55,543 nt of DNA from a bacterium (GCA_021803105.1 JAJZMC010000008.1:1-55543), one strand, 5' to 3'. Shown: positions 25,118 to 35,669, counted from the stretch's first letter. Made by a program: numbers and translations. The notes: a model not told the origin generated them from the sequence alone.

Positions 25118-25696
25118 ATGATAGCGAGTTTAACTGGTATTATTACAACTGGTTTTGATGAAAGTATTATTTTAGAAGTGCAGGGAATCGGTTATGGAGT
25201 GCTGATTAATCGTTTTGATCGAGTAAATCTTAAAAATGGTGATGAAACAAGGTTATATATTTATGAACATATTAGAGAACAAGCTCATGATTTATATGGT
25301 TTTACAAATATTGCAGGCAAGAAATTTTTTGAGCAGTTGTTAGATGTTTCTGGTGTTGGTCCAAAAATGGCTATTAATATATTAAATATTGGTTCGATTG
25401 ATGAGATTAAAAAAGCCATTGCTCAATCAAATGTGGCATATATTAAGCAAGCTAGCGGAATTGGTAAAAGGGTAGCTGAGAGAATTATTATCGAGTTAAA
25501 AGACAAAGTTGGTTTAGTTGTAACTACAGACGATGGAGTAAGTTTGTTGTCTGATAATTTAATTAATGACGATGAAGCTTTACAGGGTTTAATAGCTTTA
25601 GGTTATTCGACTAATGATGCACTGAAGGCTTTAGCACATATTGATAATAACTTATCTCCTGAAGAAAGAATTAAGCTTGCTTTAAAAAATTTTTAA
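25118..25696 (+). CDS. ruvA: Holliday junction branch migration protein RuvA
   Basis: 192 residues: OB-fold N-terminus (MIASLTGIITTGFDESIILEVQGIGYGV), helix-hairpin-helix pair (FEQLLDVSGVGPKMAINIL; YIKQASGIGKRVAERIIIELKDK) and a C-terminal domain for RuvB contact (EALQGLIALGYSTNDALKAL). It binds the four-way junction and loads RuvB. Operon with ruvC and ruvB. Confidence 0.94.
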   Translation: MIASLTGIITTGFDESIILEVQGIGYGVLINRFDRVNLKNGDETRLYIYEHIREQAHDLYGFTNIAGKKFFEQLLDVSGVGPKMAINILNIGSIDEIKKAIAQSNVAYIKQASGIGKRVAERIIIELKDKVGLVVTTDDGVSLLSDNLINDDEALQGLIALGYSTNDALKALAHIDNNLSPEERIKLALKNF

Positions 25697-25758
25697 TAAT
25701 TTATGATAAAAATCAGATTGATACAGCGTAATAAATTTATGGGGTATACTATTTAAAG

Positions 25759-26802
25759 ATGATAGATCGAATTATTAGTCCAATTAGTACTGAAAACGAT
25801 GAACCAAAAGAAGTTGAAATCGACAATAATCTAAGACCAAAAGATTTCTCTAGTTATATTGGTCAGGATAGACTTAAAAAAAATTTGCAACTTTCTATTA
25901 AGGCAGCTAAAAAACGTAATGAGCCACTTGATCATGTATTATTGTATGGCCCACCCGGACTAGGTAAAACGACTATGGCTAATGTTATAGCTAATGAGAT
26001 GACCGCTCAAATTAGAATTACTAGCGGACCGGCTATTGAAAGATCTGGAGATCTTGCTAGTTTATTAACGAATTTGTCTGATGGTGATATTTTATTTATT
26101 GATGAAATTCATCGCATTAATCGAAATGTTGAAGAAGTTTTATATAGTGCTATGGAGGATTTTAAGTTAGATATTATGTTAGGAAAAGGTCCTAGCGCTC
26201 GTAGTTTAAGGTTGGATTTACCTAAATTTACAATAATAGGTGCTACTACTAGAACAGGTTCCTTGTCAGCTCCATTACGAGATAGATTTGGTATTATTCA
26301 TCGTCTTGAATTTTATACTCCGTTGGAAATAGAACAAATTATTAAAAGAGCTGCTAGTATATTGAATGTTAAAATCGATGATTTAGCAGCCATAGAGTTG
26401 GCTAAAAGATCTAGATTAACTCCGAGAATTTCTAATAGAATATTAAAAAGAGTAAGAGATTATGCTGAAGTCCATGGTCAAGGAATTATTACATTAAATA
26501 TTTCTGATGATGCTTTAAAATTACTTGATATCGATGAGCTTGGTTTAGATACGGCTGATAGAATGTTACTTTCAGCAATTATTAACAATTACAATGGTGG
26601 ACCAGTTGGTCTAGATACTTTAGCGGCATTAACGTCTGAAGAAAATACCACTATTGAAGATTTTTTTGAGCCATATTTAATGCAGATTGGTTTATTAGAA
26701 AGAACTCCAAGGGGTCGTAAGGCTACTGCTAAAGCTTATAGCCATCTTGGTATTAAGAGAAATATGTCAGTAAATGATGATAATCAGGCTAAATTAGTTT
26801 AA
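25759..26802 (+). CDS. ruvB: Holliday junction helicase RuvB
   Basis: 347 residues: [15 protein letters not shown], Walker [10 protein letters not shown], Walker B LFIDEIHR, sensor [19 protein letters not shown] and a C-terminal winged helix ([14 protein letters not shown]). Hexameric motor for branch migration with RuvA. A TATACT box (25745-25750) ends 8 nt before ATG, so it may also have its own leaderless promoter. Its stop is 3 nt from the stop of the convergent pilus-linked gene. Confidence 0.95.
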   Translation: MIDRIISPISTENDEPKEVEIDNNLRPKDFSSYIGQDRLKKNLQLSIKAAKKRNEPLDHVLLYGPPGLGKTTMANVIANEMTAQIRITSGPAIERSGDLASLLTNLSDGDILFIDEIHRINRNVEEVLYSAMEDFKLDIMLGKGPSARSLRLDLPKFTIIGATTRTGSLSAPLRDRFGIIHRLEFYTPLEIEQIIKRAASILNVKIDDLAAIELAKRSRLTPRISNRILKRVRDYAEVHGQGIITLNISDDALKLLDIDELGLDTADRMLLSAIINNYNGGPVGLDTLAALTSEENTTIEDFFEPYLMQIGLLERTPRGRKATAKAYSHLGIKRNMSVNDDNQAKLV

Positions 26803-26805
26803 TTT

Positions 26806-27102
26806 TTAAAACGGATTATTTCTTGCTTGTTCAAATAATGCTTTGACATTAACGTTATTGTTTTGTAATTGTTGTAACTGATTAATAATTGCTTGATTAA
26901 TATGTGCTGGTGCAACTGTGTTATTTGTTTTGGAATTAGCACTAAAAGATACTTGGTCTAAATTATTGATTTTAAGTATTAAAAAGCTGTATAGAAATAA
27001 CATAAAAATAATATAGATAATTAATTTATATTTATTAAAAAACTTAATAAATGTTGTTAGTGAATCTAATAATTGATTATTTAAGGTAGTATTTTTAGTC
27101 AT
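26806..27102 (-). CDS. hypothetical single-pass membrane protein at end of pilMNO operon
   Basis: 98 residues with a membrane helix at about 28-46 and a polar C-terminal tail rich in Asn/Gln. Its start overlaps the PilO-like stop by 4 nt (ATGA), so it is translated with the pilus genes. Position suggests a PilP-like or accessory assembly role, but no sequence motif supports this. Confidence 0.6.
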   Translation of the reverse strand: MTKNTTLNNQLLDSLTTFIKFFNKYKLIIYIIFMLFLYSFLILKINNLDQVSFSANSKTNNTVAPAHINQAIINQLQQLQNNNVNVKALFEQARNNPF

Positions 27103-27755
27103 AATTTGTTTCCTGGTTTTATATATATATTAAGAGATATAGTAAATGAGACTAGGTTGCCGTTTTGAGAGTTAGGCGTAATTAGTAAAGATGTAATTTG
27201 AGCTGTTTGACGATTATTTTCTAGTCCTTGTAAAAAATTAATAAATTGACTGAATGAAGCTAATTGTCCGTATTGAGCTGAGCTGGTAATAGTGATTGGT
27301 AAAATATAAACGCCTGGAATAGTTGGTACTTGGGTAAGTTGTGATAGGTTAGGATTATTAATCGGTAAAGTGGCGGCAATAGATGGAGTAGTAACCTGTG
27401 TGGATGATCCAGTAGTAGTACCAAGATTAGATGTTGGGAAAGTGATTGATCCAAGTACGATATTATTAGCATTTGCTATATTCACTATTTGTCTAATAGT
27501 TTGAGTTTGATCTTTATTTTGTGGTACAACAGATTGAGCAATAGTATAAAGTGAAGAATATTTTTTGATTTCTGATTTAGCGTTAATTAAACGTAATTGT
27601 TTAATGTTTAAGCTATTAATTTGTGACTGAGCAGACGTTAATTGTTTTGATTGATTGGTTAGTAAACTACTCATTTCATAAGTTGCGCCAATGGATCCTA
27701 CTAGACATATAAGTAGTAAACTTATTAAGGCGTAATAAATTCTTTGGTGGTTCAT
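27099..27755 (-). CDS. pilO: type IV pilus assembly protein PilO-like
   Basis: 218 residues: N-terminal membrane helix (about 6-29), coiled region (NQSKQLTSAQSQINSLNIKQ) and a C-terminal ferredoxin-like part (TIPGVYILPITITSSAQYGQ; FINFLQGLENN) typical of PilO. It would pair with PilN in the alignment subcomplex linking the membrane platform to PilM. Overlaps pilN by 1 nt and the downstream gene by 4 nt. Confidence 0.78.
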   Translation of the reverse strand: MNHQRIYYALISLLLICLVGSIGATYEMSSLLTNQSKQLTSAQSQINSLNIKQLRLINAKSEIKKYSSLYTIAQSVVPQNKDQTQTIRQIVNIANANNIVLGSITFPTSNLGTTTGSSTQVTTPSIAATLPINNPNLSQLTQVPTIPGVYILPITITSSAQYGQLASFSQFINFLQGLENNRQTAQITSLLITPNSQNGNLVSFTISLNIYIKPGNKL

Positions 27756-28357
27756 TAAGATTTTTTACCTTGATTAATTAATAAGAATTGATTGTTGTTA
27801 TTAAATAGAGCTCTTAAGGATACAGTAAAAGGGTATTTATTATTAACAGAAGATGTACCGTTATTATTAATTGATATTATGTCAATATTTTTAAATAAAT
27901 TTTTAGTTGGGTCACTAAGATTTACTTGAATTTGAGTAGCGGTTGTGTAACTTGTGGCATTAGCTGTTAAATTAATGCCGGTTGAAGTATTGTTAATACT
28001 AAGTCCTGTTAAAGCTGTTCCGGACGGCATAGCAGATCCAATTGCGGTTATAAGTTTGGAGAATAAAATTTCTTGACCTAATACTTTTGTCACTAAACTA
28101 AAAGTGTTAGTAAAATTTTTGATTTGAGAATTAGTTTTATTAATGTTTTCTTTATTTAATTTATTCTGTAAAGACACAATTTGTTGTTGGTCGTTATTCG
28201 AAGAAGTTTTAAACAGTATTATGCCATAAGTGGTAATTATAATTAATCCTGCGAAGCCTATTAGTGAAATAAAAATCCATTTACGGATTATATTATTTTT
28301 TCTAGCATATATATAATCTTTTTTTATATCTGGCGGTAATAGATTGATCATTTTCAA
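27755..28357 (-). CDS. pilN: type IV pilus assembly protein PilN
   Basis: 200 residues, starting with MKMINLLPPDIKKDYIYAR, the PilN 'INLLP' motif that binds PilM, then one membrane helix (about 27-49), a coiled stretch and an extracytoplasmic domain. Overlaps pilM by 4 nt. Confidence 0.87.
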   Translation of the reverse strand: MKMINLLPPDIKKDYIYARKNNIIRKWIFISLIGFAGLIIITTYGIILFKTSSNNDQQQIVSLQNKLNKENINKTNSQIKNFTNTFSLVTKVLGQEILFSKLITAIGSAMPSGTALTGLSINNTSTGINLTANATSYTTATQIQVNLSDPTKNLFKNIDIISINNNGTSSVNNKYPFTVSLRALFNNNNQFLLINQGKKS

Positions 28358-29433
28358 AAAGTCTCTTGTGGATTAGTTAAAGCAAGTCCGGCGACAGTAG
28401 CATACATTGGTTTATCGGCTGTATTTGGTGGCTGTAATCCTTTAAAACTCATATATTGCCAAGGATCAGTGTGTCTAACAGCTAATCGTATGGAATTAGT
28501 TAAATAATCGCTTAGTCCAGGCATGTTAGCACCTCCTCCTAATACAACAATTTGACCAATTGGTCTTGAATTACCGTATCTTTCTTCATAATAACGCATC
28601 ATACGTTTAATTTCTTTGATCACTTCATTAAGGATTGGTTCTAGAGAGTCTTTAATAATAGTTTGTTTTTTGCTAACAGATAAGCCATATTTTGTTTTTA
28701 TTAAACCGGCTTCAGCTAAAGTAATACCAAGAGTGTTTTTTATAGTGTTAGTAAAAATTTCACCTCCTGCTTGAACAGTGCCTGTCACAAGAACATGTTT
28801 ATCAAAAATACTAATATCAGCTGATCTGGATCCAAAATCAATTATTACAGTTGCTAAATCATTTTGTGGATCAAGTGAAAATAATCTTCCACTAGAGCTA
28901 AGAGTTGGTTCAATTAACACTGTTTCTAAGCCTAGAATCTCGGTTAATTTTAAATAAGAATCAACAATATTTTTTGGTACAGCAACTAAAAAAACATCAA
29001 TTGAATTTTTTGTTTTTTTAATAATTTCAAAATCTAGATATAGTTCATCGAGTGGTAAAGAAACATATTGTTCAGCCTCTAATCTAACAGCTGAAGCTAT
29101 TTCTTTTTTTTGTAAATTTGGTAAAGAAATAGAACGAGTAAAAGTACGATAAGCAGGTATAGCCACTGCAACTCTTTTTGTGGTAATGTTACCAATTAAA
29201 TTATTTTGAAATAGTTTATAGGCAGATTCAGCAATTTTTTCGGCGTTTGTGATAACTCCGTCTTCAATTACATCACGGTCAAAATTAGTAAAACCATAAC
29301 CAATAATTTGTAACTCTTTCTTTTTGTTTTTAGTTGGACTAATTATTTGCATTACTTTAAGCGAACTTGGTCCGATATCTAGTCCAAATAATGGTTTGTC
29401 GTTTAAAAAATATGGTATTTTTGGATTTTTCAT
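28354..29433 (-). CDS. pilM: type IV pilus assembly ATPase-fold protein PilM
   Basis: Actin/Hsp70-fold cytoplasmic ring protein that binds PilN and PilB. FGLDIGPSSLKVMQI (phosphate 1), VAIPAYRTFTRSISLP, AEQYVSLPLDELYLDFEII, IIDFGSRSADISIFD (phosphate 2) and VVLGGGANMPGL (adenosine) are visible. I choose ATG 29431-29433 (MKNPKIPYF), since GGTGGG upstream can act as SD; the frame extends 12 nt to a TTG. First gene of the pilMNO operon, after the terminator of pilA. Confidence 0.9.
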   Translation of the reverse strand: MKNPKIPYFLNDKPLFGLDIGPSSLKVMQIISPTKNKKKELQIIGYGFTNFDRDVIEDGVITNAEKIAESAYKLFQNNLIGNITTKRVAVAIPAYRTFTRSISLPNLQKKEIASAVRLEAEQYVSLPLDELYLDFEIIKKTKNSIDVFLVAVPKNIVDSYLKLTEILGLETVLIEPTLSSSGRLFSLDPQNDLATVIIDFGSRSADISIFDKHVLVTGTVQAGGEIFTNTIKNTLGITLAEAGLIKTKYGLSVSKKQTIIKDSLEPILNEVIKEIKRMMRYYEERYGNSRPIGQIVVLGGGANMPGLSDYLTNSIRLAVRHTDPWQYMSFKGLQPPNTADKPMYATVAGLALTNPQETF

Positions 29434-29500
29434 TTCACCCACCAATGTTTCTTGTTTATAGTAGATAGTATAACAAAAGAATTTTACTAACTCTATAATA

Positions 29501-29530
29501 AAATAATCCTAGTTGGTACCAGGATTATTT
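29501..29530 (-). terminator. intrinsic terminator after pilA
   Basis: AAATAATCCT and AGGATTATTT form a 10-bp perfect stem with a 10-nt loop; on the minus strand T-rich DNA (TTTTATTATAG) follows. It would separate pilA transcripts from pilMNO. The sequence is symmetric enough to work in both directions. Confidence 0.75.
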
Positions 29531-29551
29531 TATACTAGTTAAATCAATAAT

Positions 29552-30034
29552 TTAATCTAGGTTATGTTTGACATCTGTACCAGCTCCACCTTCTAAGGTA
29601 GCTGTAAGTGTATATTGGGAACAAGTTGTATCATTAGCTTCACAATTAGCTGCACTACCAGTACTATCTGTTGGTGTATAGTAGTAACTGCCAGCAGCTG
29701 GAGTACCGGTTGATAAACAGTTAGTAGTTGATGATTGGACACAAGTAGAAGAAGGATCTTCCAGAGCAGTTACATCTAAGCTTTTCATATTTGCTGTTGT
29801 CCATGCAGGATTATTCAAGTCTGCATAAGATGGGTAGTGACCATTAGTAGCATAGTAAGCTTCTAGGTTTGTTTGAACTGAATTCATATCAGTTTGTCTT
29901 TTTGCGTTCCTAGCTTTTGCTTGAATTCCTGAATATGTTGTAATGACAATAGCTGCCAAAATTCCAATTACGACAATAACGATCAAAAGTTCAACAATCG
30001 TAAAGCCTTCTTGACGTTTTTTTAGGGAGATCAT
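29552..30034 (-). CDS. pilA: type IV major pilin / pseudopilin
   Basis: 160 residues: short basic leader KKRQEG, cleavage before FTIVELLIVIVVIGILAAI with Glu at mature position 5, a long N-terminal helix, then a Ser/Thr-rich globular part with five cysteines. A strong SD (AAGGAGG) is 9 nt before ATG 30032-30034; the in-frame GTG at 30043 abuts that SD and is rejected. High expression is likely. Flanked downstream by a terminator. Confidence 0.9.
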   Translation of the reverse strand: MISLKKRQEGFTIVELLIVIVVIGILAAIVITTYSGIQAKARNAKRQTDMNSVQTNLEAYYATNGHYPSYADLNNPAWTTANMKSLDVTALEDPSSTCVQSSTTNCLSTGTPAAGSYYYTPTDSTGSAANCEANDTTCSQYTLTATLEGGAGTDVKHNLD

Positions 30035-30148
30035 AGGTCCCACCCTCCTTATTTTTCAATTATTAATATTTTGATTTCTAAAAACAGTAATTATTTTTAG
30101 TTATCTAATTTGATTATAACCATAAGTGTAATTAAATCAATAGTAAAT

Positions 30149-31426
30149 TTAGTTACTTGGTATTTGTTTTGTTAGATTAGCAATTGGTCCCATGACTGAT
30201 GCTGCGATCAAACCAACACCAGCCCCTAGTAATACTATCATAATTGGTTCAATGATAGCCGCTAAACCATCAATTAAGACTGATACTTCTTCTTCATAAA
30301 AATCTGCGATTTTTGCTAAGACTTGATCTATTTGACCAGTTTCTTCTCCTACTAATAACATTTGAGCTACTATTGGTGGAAAATGTGGACTTTTACTAAT
30401 AGGTTCGGACAATGCTTTACCGTTTTGCACCTCTTTAGCAGCATTTTTAAGTTCAGCTTCTATTACTTTATTACCTATGGCTGCTCCTGTGACTTCGAGG
30501 GCGTCTAAGACTGTTACTCCTGCTCCCATTAAAGATGCGAATGTTCTAGAAAATCTAGCAATAGCGATTTTTAAAATGATTATTTTAATTACGGGCATTT
30601 TTAATAATGCGGCATGGAAATTATATTTTCCTTGTGGGGTTTTAATATATTTAAGGAAATAGATAAAAATAATACCAAAAATAATTAAAAACAATATTAA
30701 GTTTGGTGTGCTGGAAATGATAGGTATTTTATTAATTAAAGGTATCAAATGAATAATAGACGGGTGAACACACTCATTGGAGAAATCAAGAAGAATTTGA
30801 CTATAAACGGGTAATTTAGCATGTGGTCCACCAAGTTCATAAATAATTTTTTCAATTTTTGGCATAATAAATAACATAATCCCAAAGAAAGCTATGATGG
30901 TGATTGTTAAAATGACAATTGGATACATCATGGCACTTTTAATTTTTTTCCTAATACTAGAATCTAATTCAACTTGTAAAGCTAATCTTTTTAATATTTG
31001 GTCTAAAATACCACCTTCTTCGCCAGCCTTAACCATACTGACGTAAACTTCATTAAATACGTCGGGATATTTAGCAAATGAATCAGCTAATGGTAAACCA
31101 CTTTCTATATCTCTAGTAACTGAAGCTAGCACTTCCCTTAGGTAAATACTTTCTGAGTCACTAGCTAATGCCGATAACGATCTCGGTAGAGGAACACCCG
31201 CACTAATCATGGTTGATAATTGTCTAGTAAAAATTACTAAATCTTGAAGCCTAACTTTTTTAGCTGGACCAAAAATTGATGCTCTTTTTTTCTTTTCATT
31301 TTCTATTAATAATGGTTTAAGGCCTTGCTTGTGTAGTAGCGTCAGTAGATTTTGTTGATTAATTGCTTCTGTTGTCCCTGTAATCACTCGTCCATCTTTA
31401 GTTGTAGCTTTATAAGTATAGCGCAT
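30149..31426 (-). CDS. pilC: type IV pilus platform protein PilC (GspF family)
   Basis: 425 residues: start MRYTYKATTKDGRVITGT, two GspF domains (LVIFTRQLSTMISAGVPL; ARFSRTFASLMGAGVTVLDAL), each followed by the conserved VKAGEEGGILDQIL and LVGEETGQIDQVL motifs, and three membrane helices. It is the inner-membrane platform on which PilB works. 4 nt after pilB in one operon. Confidence 0.93.
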   Translation of the reverse strand: MRYTYKATTKDGRVITGTTEAINQQNLLTLLHKQGLKPLLIENEKKKRASIFGPAKKVRLQDLVIFTRQLSTMISAGVPLPRSLSALASDSESIYLREVLASVTRDIESGLPLADSFAKYPDVFNEVYVSMVKAGEEGGILDQILKRLALQVELDSSIRKKIKSAMMYPIVILTITIIAFFGIMLFIMPKIEKIIYELGGPHAKLPVYSQILLDFSNECVHPSIIHLIPLINKIPIISSTPNLILFLIIFGIIFIYFLKYIKTPQGKYNFHAALLKMPVIKIIILKIAIARFSRTFASLMGAGVTVLDALEVTGAAIGNKVIEAELKNAAKEVQNGKALSEPISKSPHFPPIVAQMLLVGEETGQIDQVLAKIADFYEEEVSVLIDGLAAIIEPIMIVLLGAGVGLIAASVMGPIANLTKQIPSN

Positions 31427-31430
31427 GGTT

Positions 31431-33242
31431 TTATTGTACTGCTGTAGTAGTTACTCTCAAAATTTCTTCAATAGTTGTTTCGCCCCGTAAGGCTTTAATA
31501 AATCCATCTATTTGCATTGGCAACATACCTTCATCAATTGCAGTTTTTTCTATAACTTCACTAGAATTATTACTGACAATTAATTTTTGGATTGAGGCAG
31601 AATTAGTTAGAACTTCATAAATACCAATTCGTCCTTTATAACCAGTGTGATTACATATACTACAGCCATCAATTTTAGCTTTGAATAATTTAATAATTTT
31701 ATTTGGGGTGGAACTTAAATCATCAGCTTGATTTTTTTTATTATCTTTATTAATACCAATACCATCATGTAAGGCACTAATTTCTAATTCGTTAATACGC
31801 TTTATACTGGTTGAAGAGTCCATTTGTAGTATTTTTGTTAAATGTTTTAAGTAATTATCATCTGGAATAAAACTTTCTCTACAATTAATACATAATTTAC
31901 GCACTAATCTTTGAGCAATGACTACTCTTACTGTACTAGCAATTAAGAATGGTTCCACTCTCATATCTAATAATCTAGGTAAACAAGTAGCAGCATTATT
32001 AGTGTGTAAGGTTGAAAATACTAGATGTCCCGTTAGTGCAGCTTGCACCGCTAGATCAGCTGTTTCATGGTCTCTAATTTCTCCTATCATAATAATATTT
32101 GGATCTTGGCGTAATAAAGCTCTTAGACCATTAGCAAAAGTCATGCCCGCAATAGGGTTGACTTGTGTTTGATTAGCTCCAACAATATGATACTCTATCG
32201 GATCTTCGATCGTTGAAATGTTAACGTTAGGTGTATTTAGAGAACTTAATACACTAAATAGTGTAGTTGATTTACCAGATCCAGTTGGACCTGTGACTAA
32301 AATCATGCCGTGTGGTTGGGTAATTGCATGGTTTAATTCAATTAAAGCATTACCCCAAAAACCAAGTTCATTAAAATCGGCGGCCTTTGATGATTCATTT
32401 AAAATCCTCATTGCAATTTTTTCACCATCTAATATTGGTAAAGTTGAAACTCTAAGAGCATAAACTAATCCGTTAACTTCGACTTTAAATCTACCATCTT
32501 GTGGCGCTCTGTGTTCATCAATTTTTAAGTTACTTAAAATTTTAATTCTACTAATTAAAGCATTAAGTAACTTGCGGGGTAATTTGTTTGCTTCTTTTAA
32601 TAAACCATCAATTCGATATCTAATCACAACAAAACCTTCTCTTGGTTCGATATGAATATCACTAGCACCTGCTTTAATACCATATTCAATTATTAAATTA
32701 ACGGTTTGAGCAACAGGTGAATCTTCAGCTAAATCACTTTCGTCAATCTCGTCAATCTCATCTAAATTATTTTGGCTAGCGATAACTTGAGTAAGTTCAT
32801 TGTTAATATTTTCACGATATTGTCCGAGAGCAGATTGCAGTAAACTATCTGTTGTAATGTAAACTTTAATATTGTTTCCTAGTTGCTTCTGTAAAAAATT
32901 TAACCCTTGAATATCGTCGGGATCTTCCATCGCAATTAAGTTTGTTCCATTTTCATCAATATCAAAGACAATAGCATTATATTGATTTGCAATTCTTTCT
33001 GGTAACAGTTTTAAAACATCCGGTTTAATATCTCTTCCATTAAGTTCAATAAATGGAATATCTATTTCTTCAGCATATAATTTTGTTAATTCTTTTTCTG
33101 TTAAAAAATTATTTTTAATAACTAAATCTTGTAATGGTTTTTTATCAGTTTTTTCTTGCTCTTTTAATGATTCTAATTGTTCATTAGAAAATTTTTTAGT
33201 TTTAATTAAGAGTTTTTCTACTAACGAATCTGGTATTCTCAT
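31431..33242 (-). CDS. pilB: pilus extension ATPase PilB (GspE family)
   Basis: 603 residues: N-terminal MshEN/T2SSE_N-type domain (about 1-140), Walker A GPTGSGKSTT, Asp box, Walker B region IIMIGEIRDHETADLA, His box TLHTNNA, and two CxxC pairs (CINC, CSIC) for a zinc site. It powers pilus extension. MshEN domains bind c-di-GMP in some relatives; the key residues here are only partly conserved (KPLQDLV). No PilT retraction ATPase is in the window. Confidence 0.94.
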   Translation of the reverse strand: MRIPDSLVEKLLIKTKKFSNEQLESLKEQEKTDKKPLQDLVIKNNFLTEKELTKLYAEEIDIPFIELNGRDIKPDVLKLLPERIANQYNAIVFDIDENGTNLIAMEDPDDIQGLNFLQKQLGNNIKVYITTDSLLQSALGQYRENINNELTQVIASQNNLDEIDEIDESDLAEDSPVAQTVNLIIEYGIKAGASDIHIEPREGFVVIRYRIDGLLKEANKLPRKLLNALISRIKILSNLKIDEHRAPQDGRFKVEVNGLVYALRVSTLPILDGEKIAMRILNESSKAADFNELGFWGNALIELNHAITQPHGMILVTGPTGSGKSTTLFSVLSSLNTPNVNISTIEDPIEYHIVGANQTQVNPIAGMTFANGLRALLRQDPNIIMIGEIRDHETADLAVQAALTGHLVFSTLHTNNAATCLPRLLDMRVEPFLIASTVRVVIAQRLVRKLCINCRESFIPDDNYLKHLTKILQMDSSTSIKRINELEISALHDGIGINKDNKKNQADDLSSTPNKIIKLFKAKIDGCSICNHTGYKGRIGIYEVLTNSASIQKLIVSNNSSEVIEKTAIDEGMLPMQIDGFIKALRGETTIEEILRVTTTAVQ

Positions 33243-33412
33243 ATAATTTTAGTTATTTGATAAAATATAATTAAGCATAATCTTAATAATAACAGATTTA
33301 AAATATTATTTGAAAAGTAAATGTAGTTAATAAATATAGAAAAATTGTTAGTAATGTTAGAATATTGTATTAGAGTGGGCTTTATCAATTAAAGATTTAT
33401 GAGGATATACTT

Positions 33413-34435
33413 ATGAAACAAAATCAAGATACTAAAAAAGTGGTAATGAATGAAAATAAGTCTAAAGCACTCTCTATGGCTTTAGAGTCTATTGAAAAAC
33501 AATTTGGTAAGGGATCAATTATGAAATTAGGGGATTTTAATGCTAAAACTGTTGATTGTATTTCAACAGGTAGTTTATCACTTGATTTAGCTCTAGGGGG
33601 TGGTTTACCAAAAGGACGAGTAGTTGAAATATATGGCCCAGAAAGTTCTGGTAAAACAACTCTAACATTACATGCTATCGCAGAAGTACAAAAAAATAAT
33701 GGTGTAGCTGCTTTTATTGATGCTGAACATGCTCTTGATCCGGCTTATGCTAAACGGATAGGTGTCGATGTGGATAATTTATTACTTTCTCAACCCGATA
33801 ACGGAGAGCAGGCACTTGAGATTGTTGAAACTTTAGTGCGTTCTAATGCTGTTGATATTATTGTTATTGATTCAGTAGCAGCATTGGTACCCAAGGCTGA
33901 GATTGAAGGAGAAATGGGTGATAGTCATATGGGTCTTCAGGCTAGATTAATGAGTCAGGCTCTTCGTAAATTAACAGGTATTATTAGTCGATCACATGTA
34001 ACAGTTGTATTTATTAATCAGATAAGAATGAAAATAGGTGTGATGTTTGGTAATCCAGAGACTACTACGGGTGGTAATGCTTTAAAGTTTTATGCTAGTG
34101 TTCGAATGGATATAAGACGTACCAGTCAAATTAAGCAAGGTGATGATGTGATCGGTAATCGTACAAAAGTTAAGGTAGTTAAAAATAAGATTGCACCACC
34201 ATTTAGGGAAGCTGAATTTGACATTATGTATAATAAGGGCATATCTAAAACCGGTGACGTTTTAGATTTAGCAATTAAACATAATATTGTTGATAAAGCC
34301 GGAGCTTGGTTTTCTTATCAAGATAATAAAATCGGTCAAGGTCGAGAAGCAGTAAAACTTTATTTTAGTGATAATCCAAAAATCATGGATGAGATTATTG
34401 ATAAAATTTTGTTAGCAGAATCTAAAAAAGTATAA
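33413..34435 (+). CDS. recA: recombinase RecA
   Basis: 340 residues, near E. coli length: [20 protein letters not shown], Walker [38 protein letters not shown], the L1/L2 DNA-binding loops with [20 protein letters not shown]. Binds ssDNA for strand exchange. SD GAGG precedes the ATG; a promoter TTGTTA-17-TATTAG lies about 45 bp upstream. I see no LexA-type box. recX follows. Confidence 0.97.
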   Translation: MKQNQDTKKVVMNENKSKALSMALESIEKQFGKGSIMKLGDFNAKTVDCISTGSLSLDLALGGGLPKGRVVEIYGPESSGKTTLTLHAIAEVQKNNGVAAFIDAEHALDPAYAKRIGVDVDNLLLSQPDNGEQALEIVETLVRSNAVDIIVIDSVAALVPKAEIEGEMGDSHMGLQARLMSQALRKLTGIISRSHVTVVFINQIRMKIGVMFGNPETTTGGNALKFYASVRMDIRRTSQIKQGDDVIGNRTKVKVVKNKIAPPFREAEFDIMYNKGISKTGDVLDLAIKHNIVDKAGAWFSYQDNKIGQGREAVKLYFSDNPKIMDEIIDKILLAESKKV

Positions 34436-34463
34436 AGTTATAATTTTATAATTATTTAATTTT

Positions 34464-35054
34464 ATGACCATTACTAAGATTACAGTTTCGAGTACCAAGC
34501 CTACATTAATGGCGATTTATGTTGATGATTTATTTTTAACAAATCTCCCAAGACAAGTAATCGAAAAAAATAATATTAGAGTTTCGCAAAAATTATCATC
34601 AGATGATTTTAAAAGTCTTGAACAATTAGGATTAGAAGAGCAATATTATGATAAAGTTTTAAAATATTTAATGATTAGACTTCGAAGTAGTTTTGAAGTA
34701 GTTTCTTATTTGGAAAAAAAAGCAGTCCCTAGTGACATTATTAATAAAATAATTAATCGTTTAATAGAAGAGAATTTATTAGATGATTTTAAGTTTACTC
34801 AAGCGTTTATTAATGACAGAATAAAATTAAAACCATCTTCTTCATTAAAAATTATCTATGAACTTAAAGCTAAAGGCATAGGCAGTGATATAATCAATGA
34901 TTTAGTTAATAGGTCGGAAATTGATGATAAAGCATTAACTGTTTTAATTATTAAAAAAAGAAAAATACCTCGTTATTTAGATGATAAAAAATTAATTAGC
35001 TATTTAATGGCTCAGGGATTTTCTTATTCTAATATATTAGAACATTTAAAATAA
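34464..35054 (+). CDS. recX: regulatory protein RecX
   Basis: 196 residues of three-helix repeats: YDKVLKYLMIRLRSSFEVVSYLEKK, IINRLIEENLLDDFKFTQAFINDR, SLKIIYELKAKGI. Such repeats fit along the RecA filament groove and modulate its activity. Begins 28 nt after recA. Sequence identity of the family is low but the gene order supports the call. Confidence 0.87.
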   Translation: MTITKITVSSTKPTLMAIYVDDLFLTNLPRQVIEKNNIRVSQKLSSDDFKSLEQLGLEEQYYDKVLKYLMIRLRSSFEVVSYLEKKAVPSDIINKIINRLIEENLLDDFKFTQAFINDRIKLKPSSSLKIIYELKAKGIGSDIINDLVNRSEIDDKALTVLIIKKRKIPRYLDDKKLISYLMAQGFSYSNILEHLK

Positions 35055-35063
35055 GAATTATTG

Positions 35064-35591
35064 TTAGTATAATTGTTGAATTGCGACAGCAGGTGTTCCT
35101 ACTTTAATTTTTTTCTCTAGATTTTCGATGATTATTTTGTGATCTGTTATTTCAAGAATTTGACTTCGGTCTACACTTAACGTTGTCCCTTTAAAATTTT
35201 TTAATATTGATTGGCTTACATAAAGCTTACTGACATACATATTAGTAGAATCGATGGCAAAATTTTCTACTTTACCAACTTTTTGTTTATCTATTGTTTC
35301 GACTGTTTTACGTATTAAATCATAGTTTATATCTAATATTTTTTTTAGTCTAATAAGTTCTGTTGGATCAGTTAAAGAATTAAAATCATTAACAATGAAA
35401 CCCTGAAGCGATACTTCTCTAATATCTTGATTAAGTAATACTTTGATTGTTCGAGAGTTATCAATACAATAGAATCCTTCGATTTTAAGATTGTTAGGAT
35501 TACATATAGTATCTTTGACCGTACCTATCGGATGACCATCTTGAATAGATAAAATTCGTTTATTGCTAAGAGAACTTTTTAAAATTAACAT
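35064..35591 (-). CDS. PRC-barrel domain protein
   Basis: 175 residues with two PRC-barrel-like halves: SNKRILSIQDGHPIGTVKDTICNP (about 8-31) and DKQKVGKVENFAIDSTNMYVSKLYV (about 101-125). PRC barrels are small beta-barrels used in RNA (RimM-type) or photosystem proteins; a stand-alone pair has no known task. TATACT at 35598-35603 (minus) ends 6 nt before the ATG, so the mRNA is leaderless. Confidence 0.75.
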   Translation of the reverse strand: MLILKSSLSNKRILSIQDGHPIGTVKDTICNPNNLKIEGFYCIDNSRTIKVLLNQDIREVSLQGFIVNDFNSLTDPTELIRLKKILDINYDLIRKTVETIDKQKVGKVENFAIDSTNMYVSKLYVSQSILKNFKGTTLSVDRSQILEITDHKIIIENLEKKIKVGTPAVAIQQLY

Positions 35592-35656
35592 AATTTAAGT
35601 ATAAACCTAATTTTAAACTAAAGTTTTATTTTTATGATGACTATATTCTATTAGGA

Positions 35657-35662
35657 TATAAT
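35657..35662 (+). promoter_or_regulatory. -10 box of tsaE-tsaB
   Basis: TATAAT ends 7 nt before the tsaE ATG at 35670; no SD is possible. A clear -35 is not seen. Confidence 0.6.
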
Positions 35663-35669
35663 ATAGATC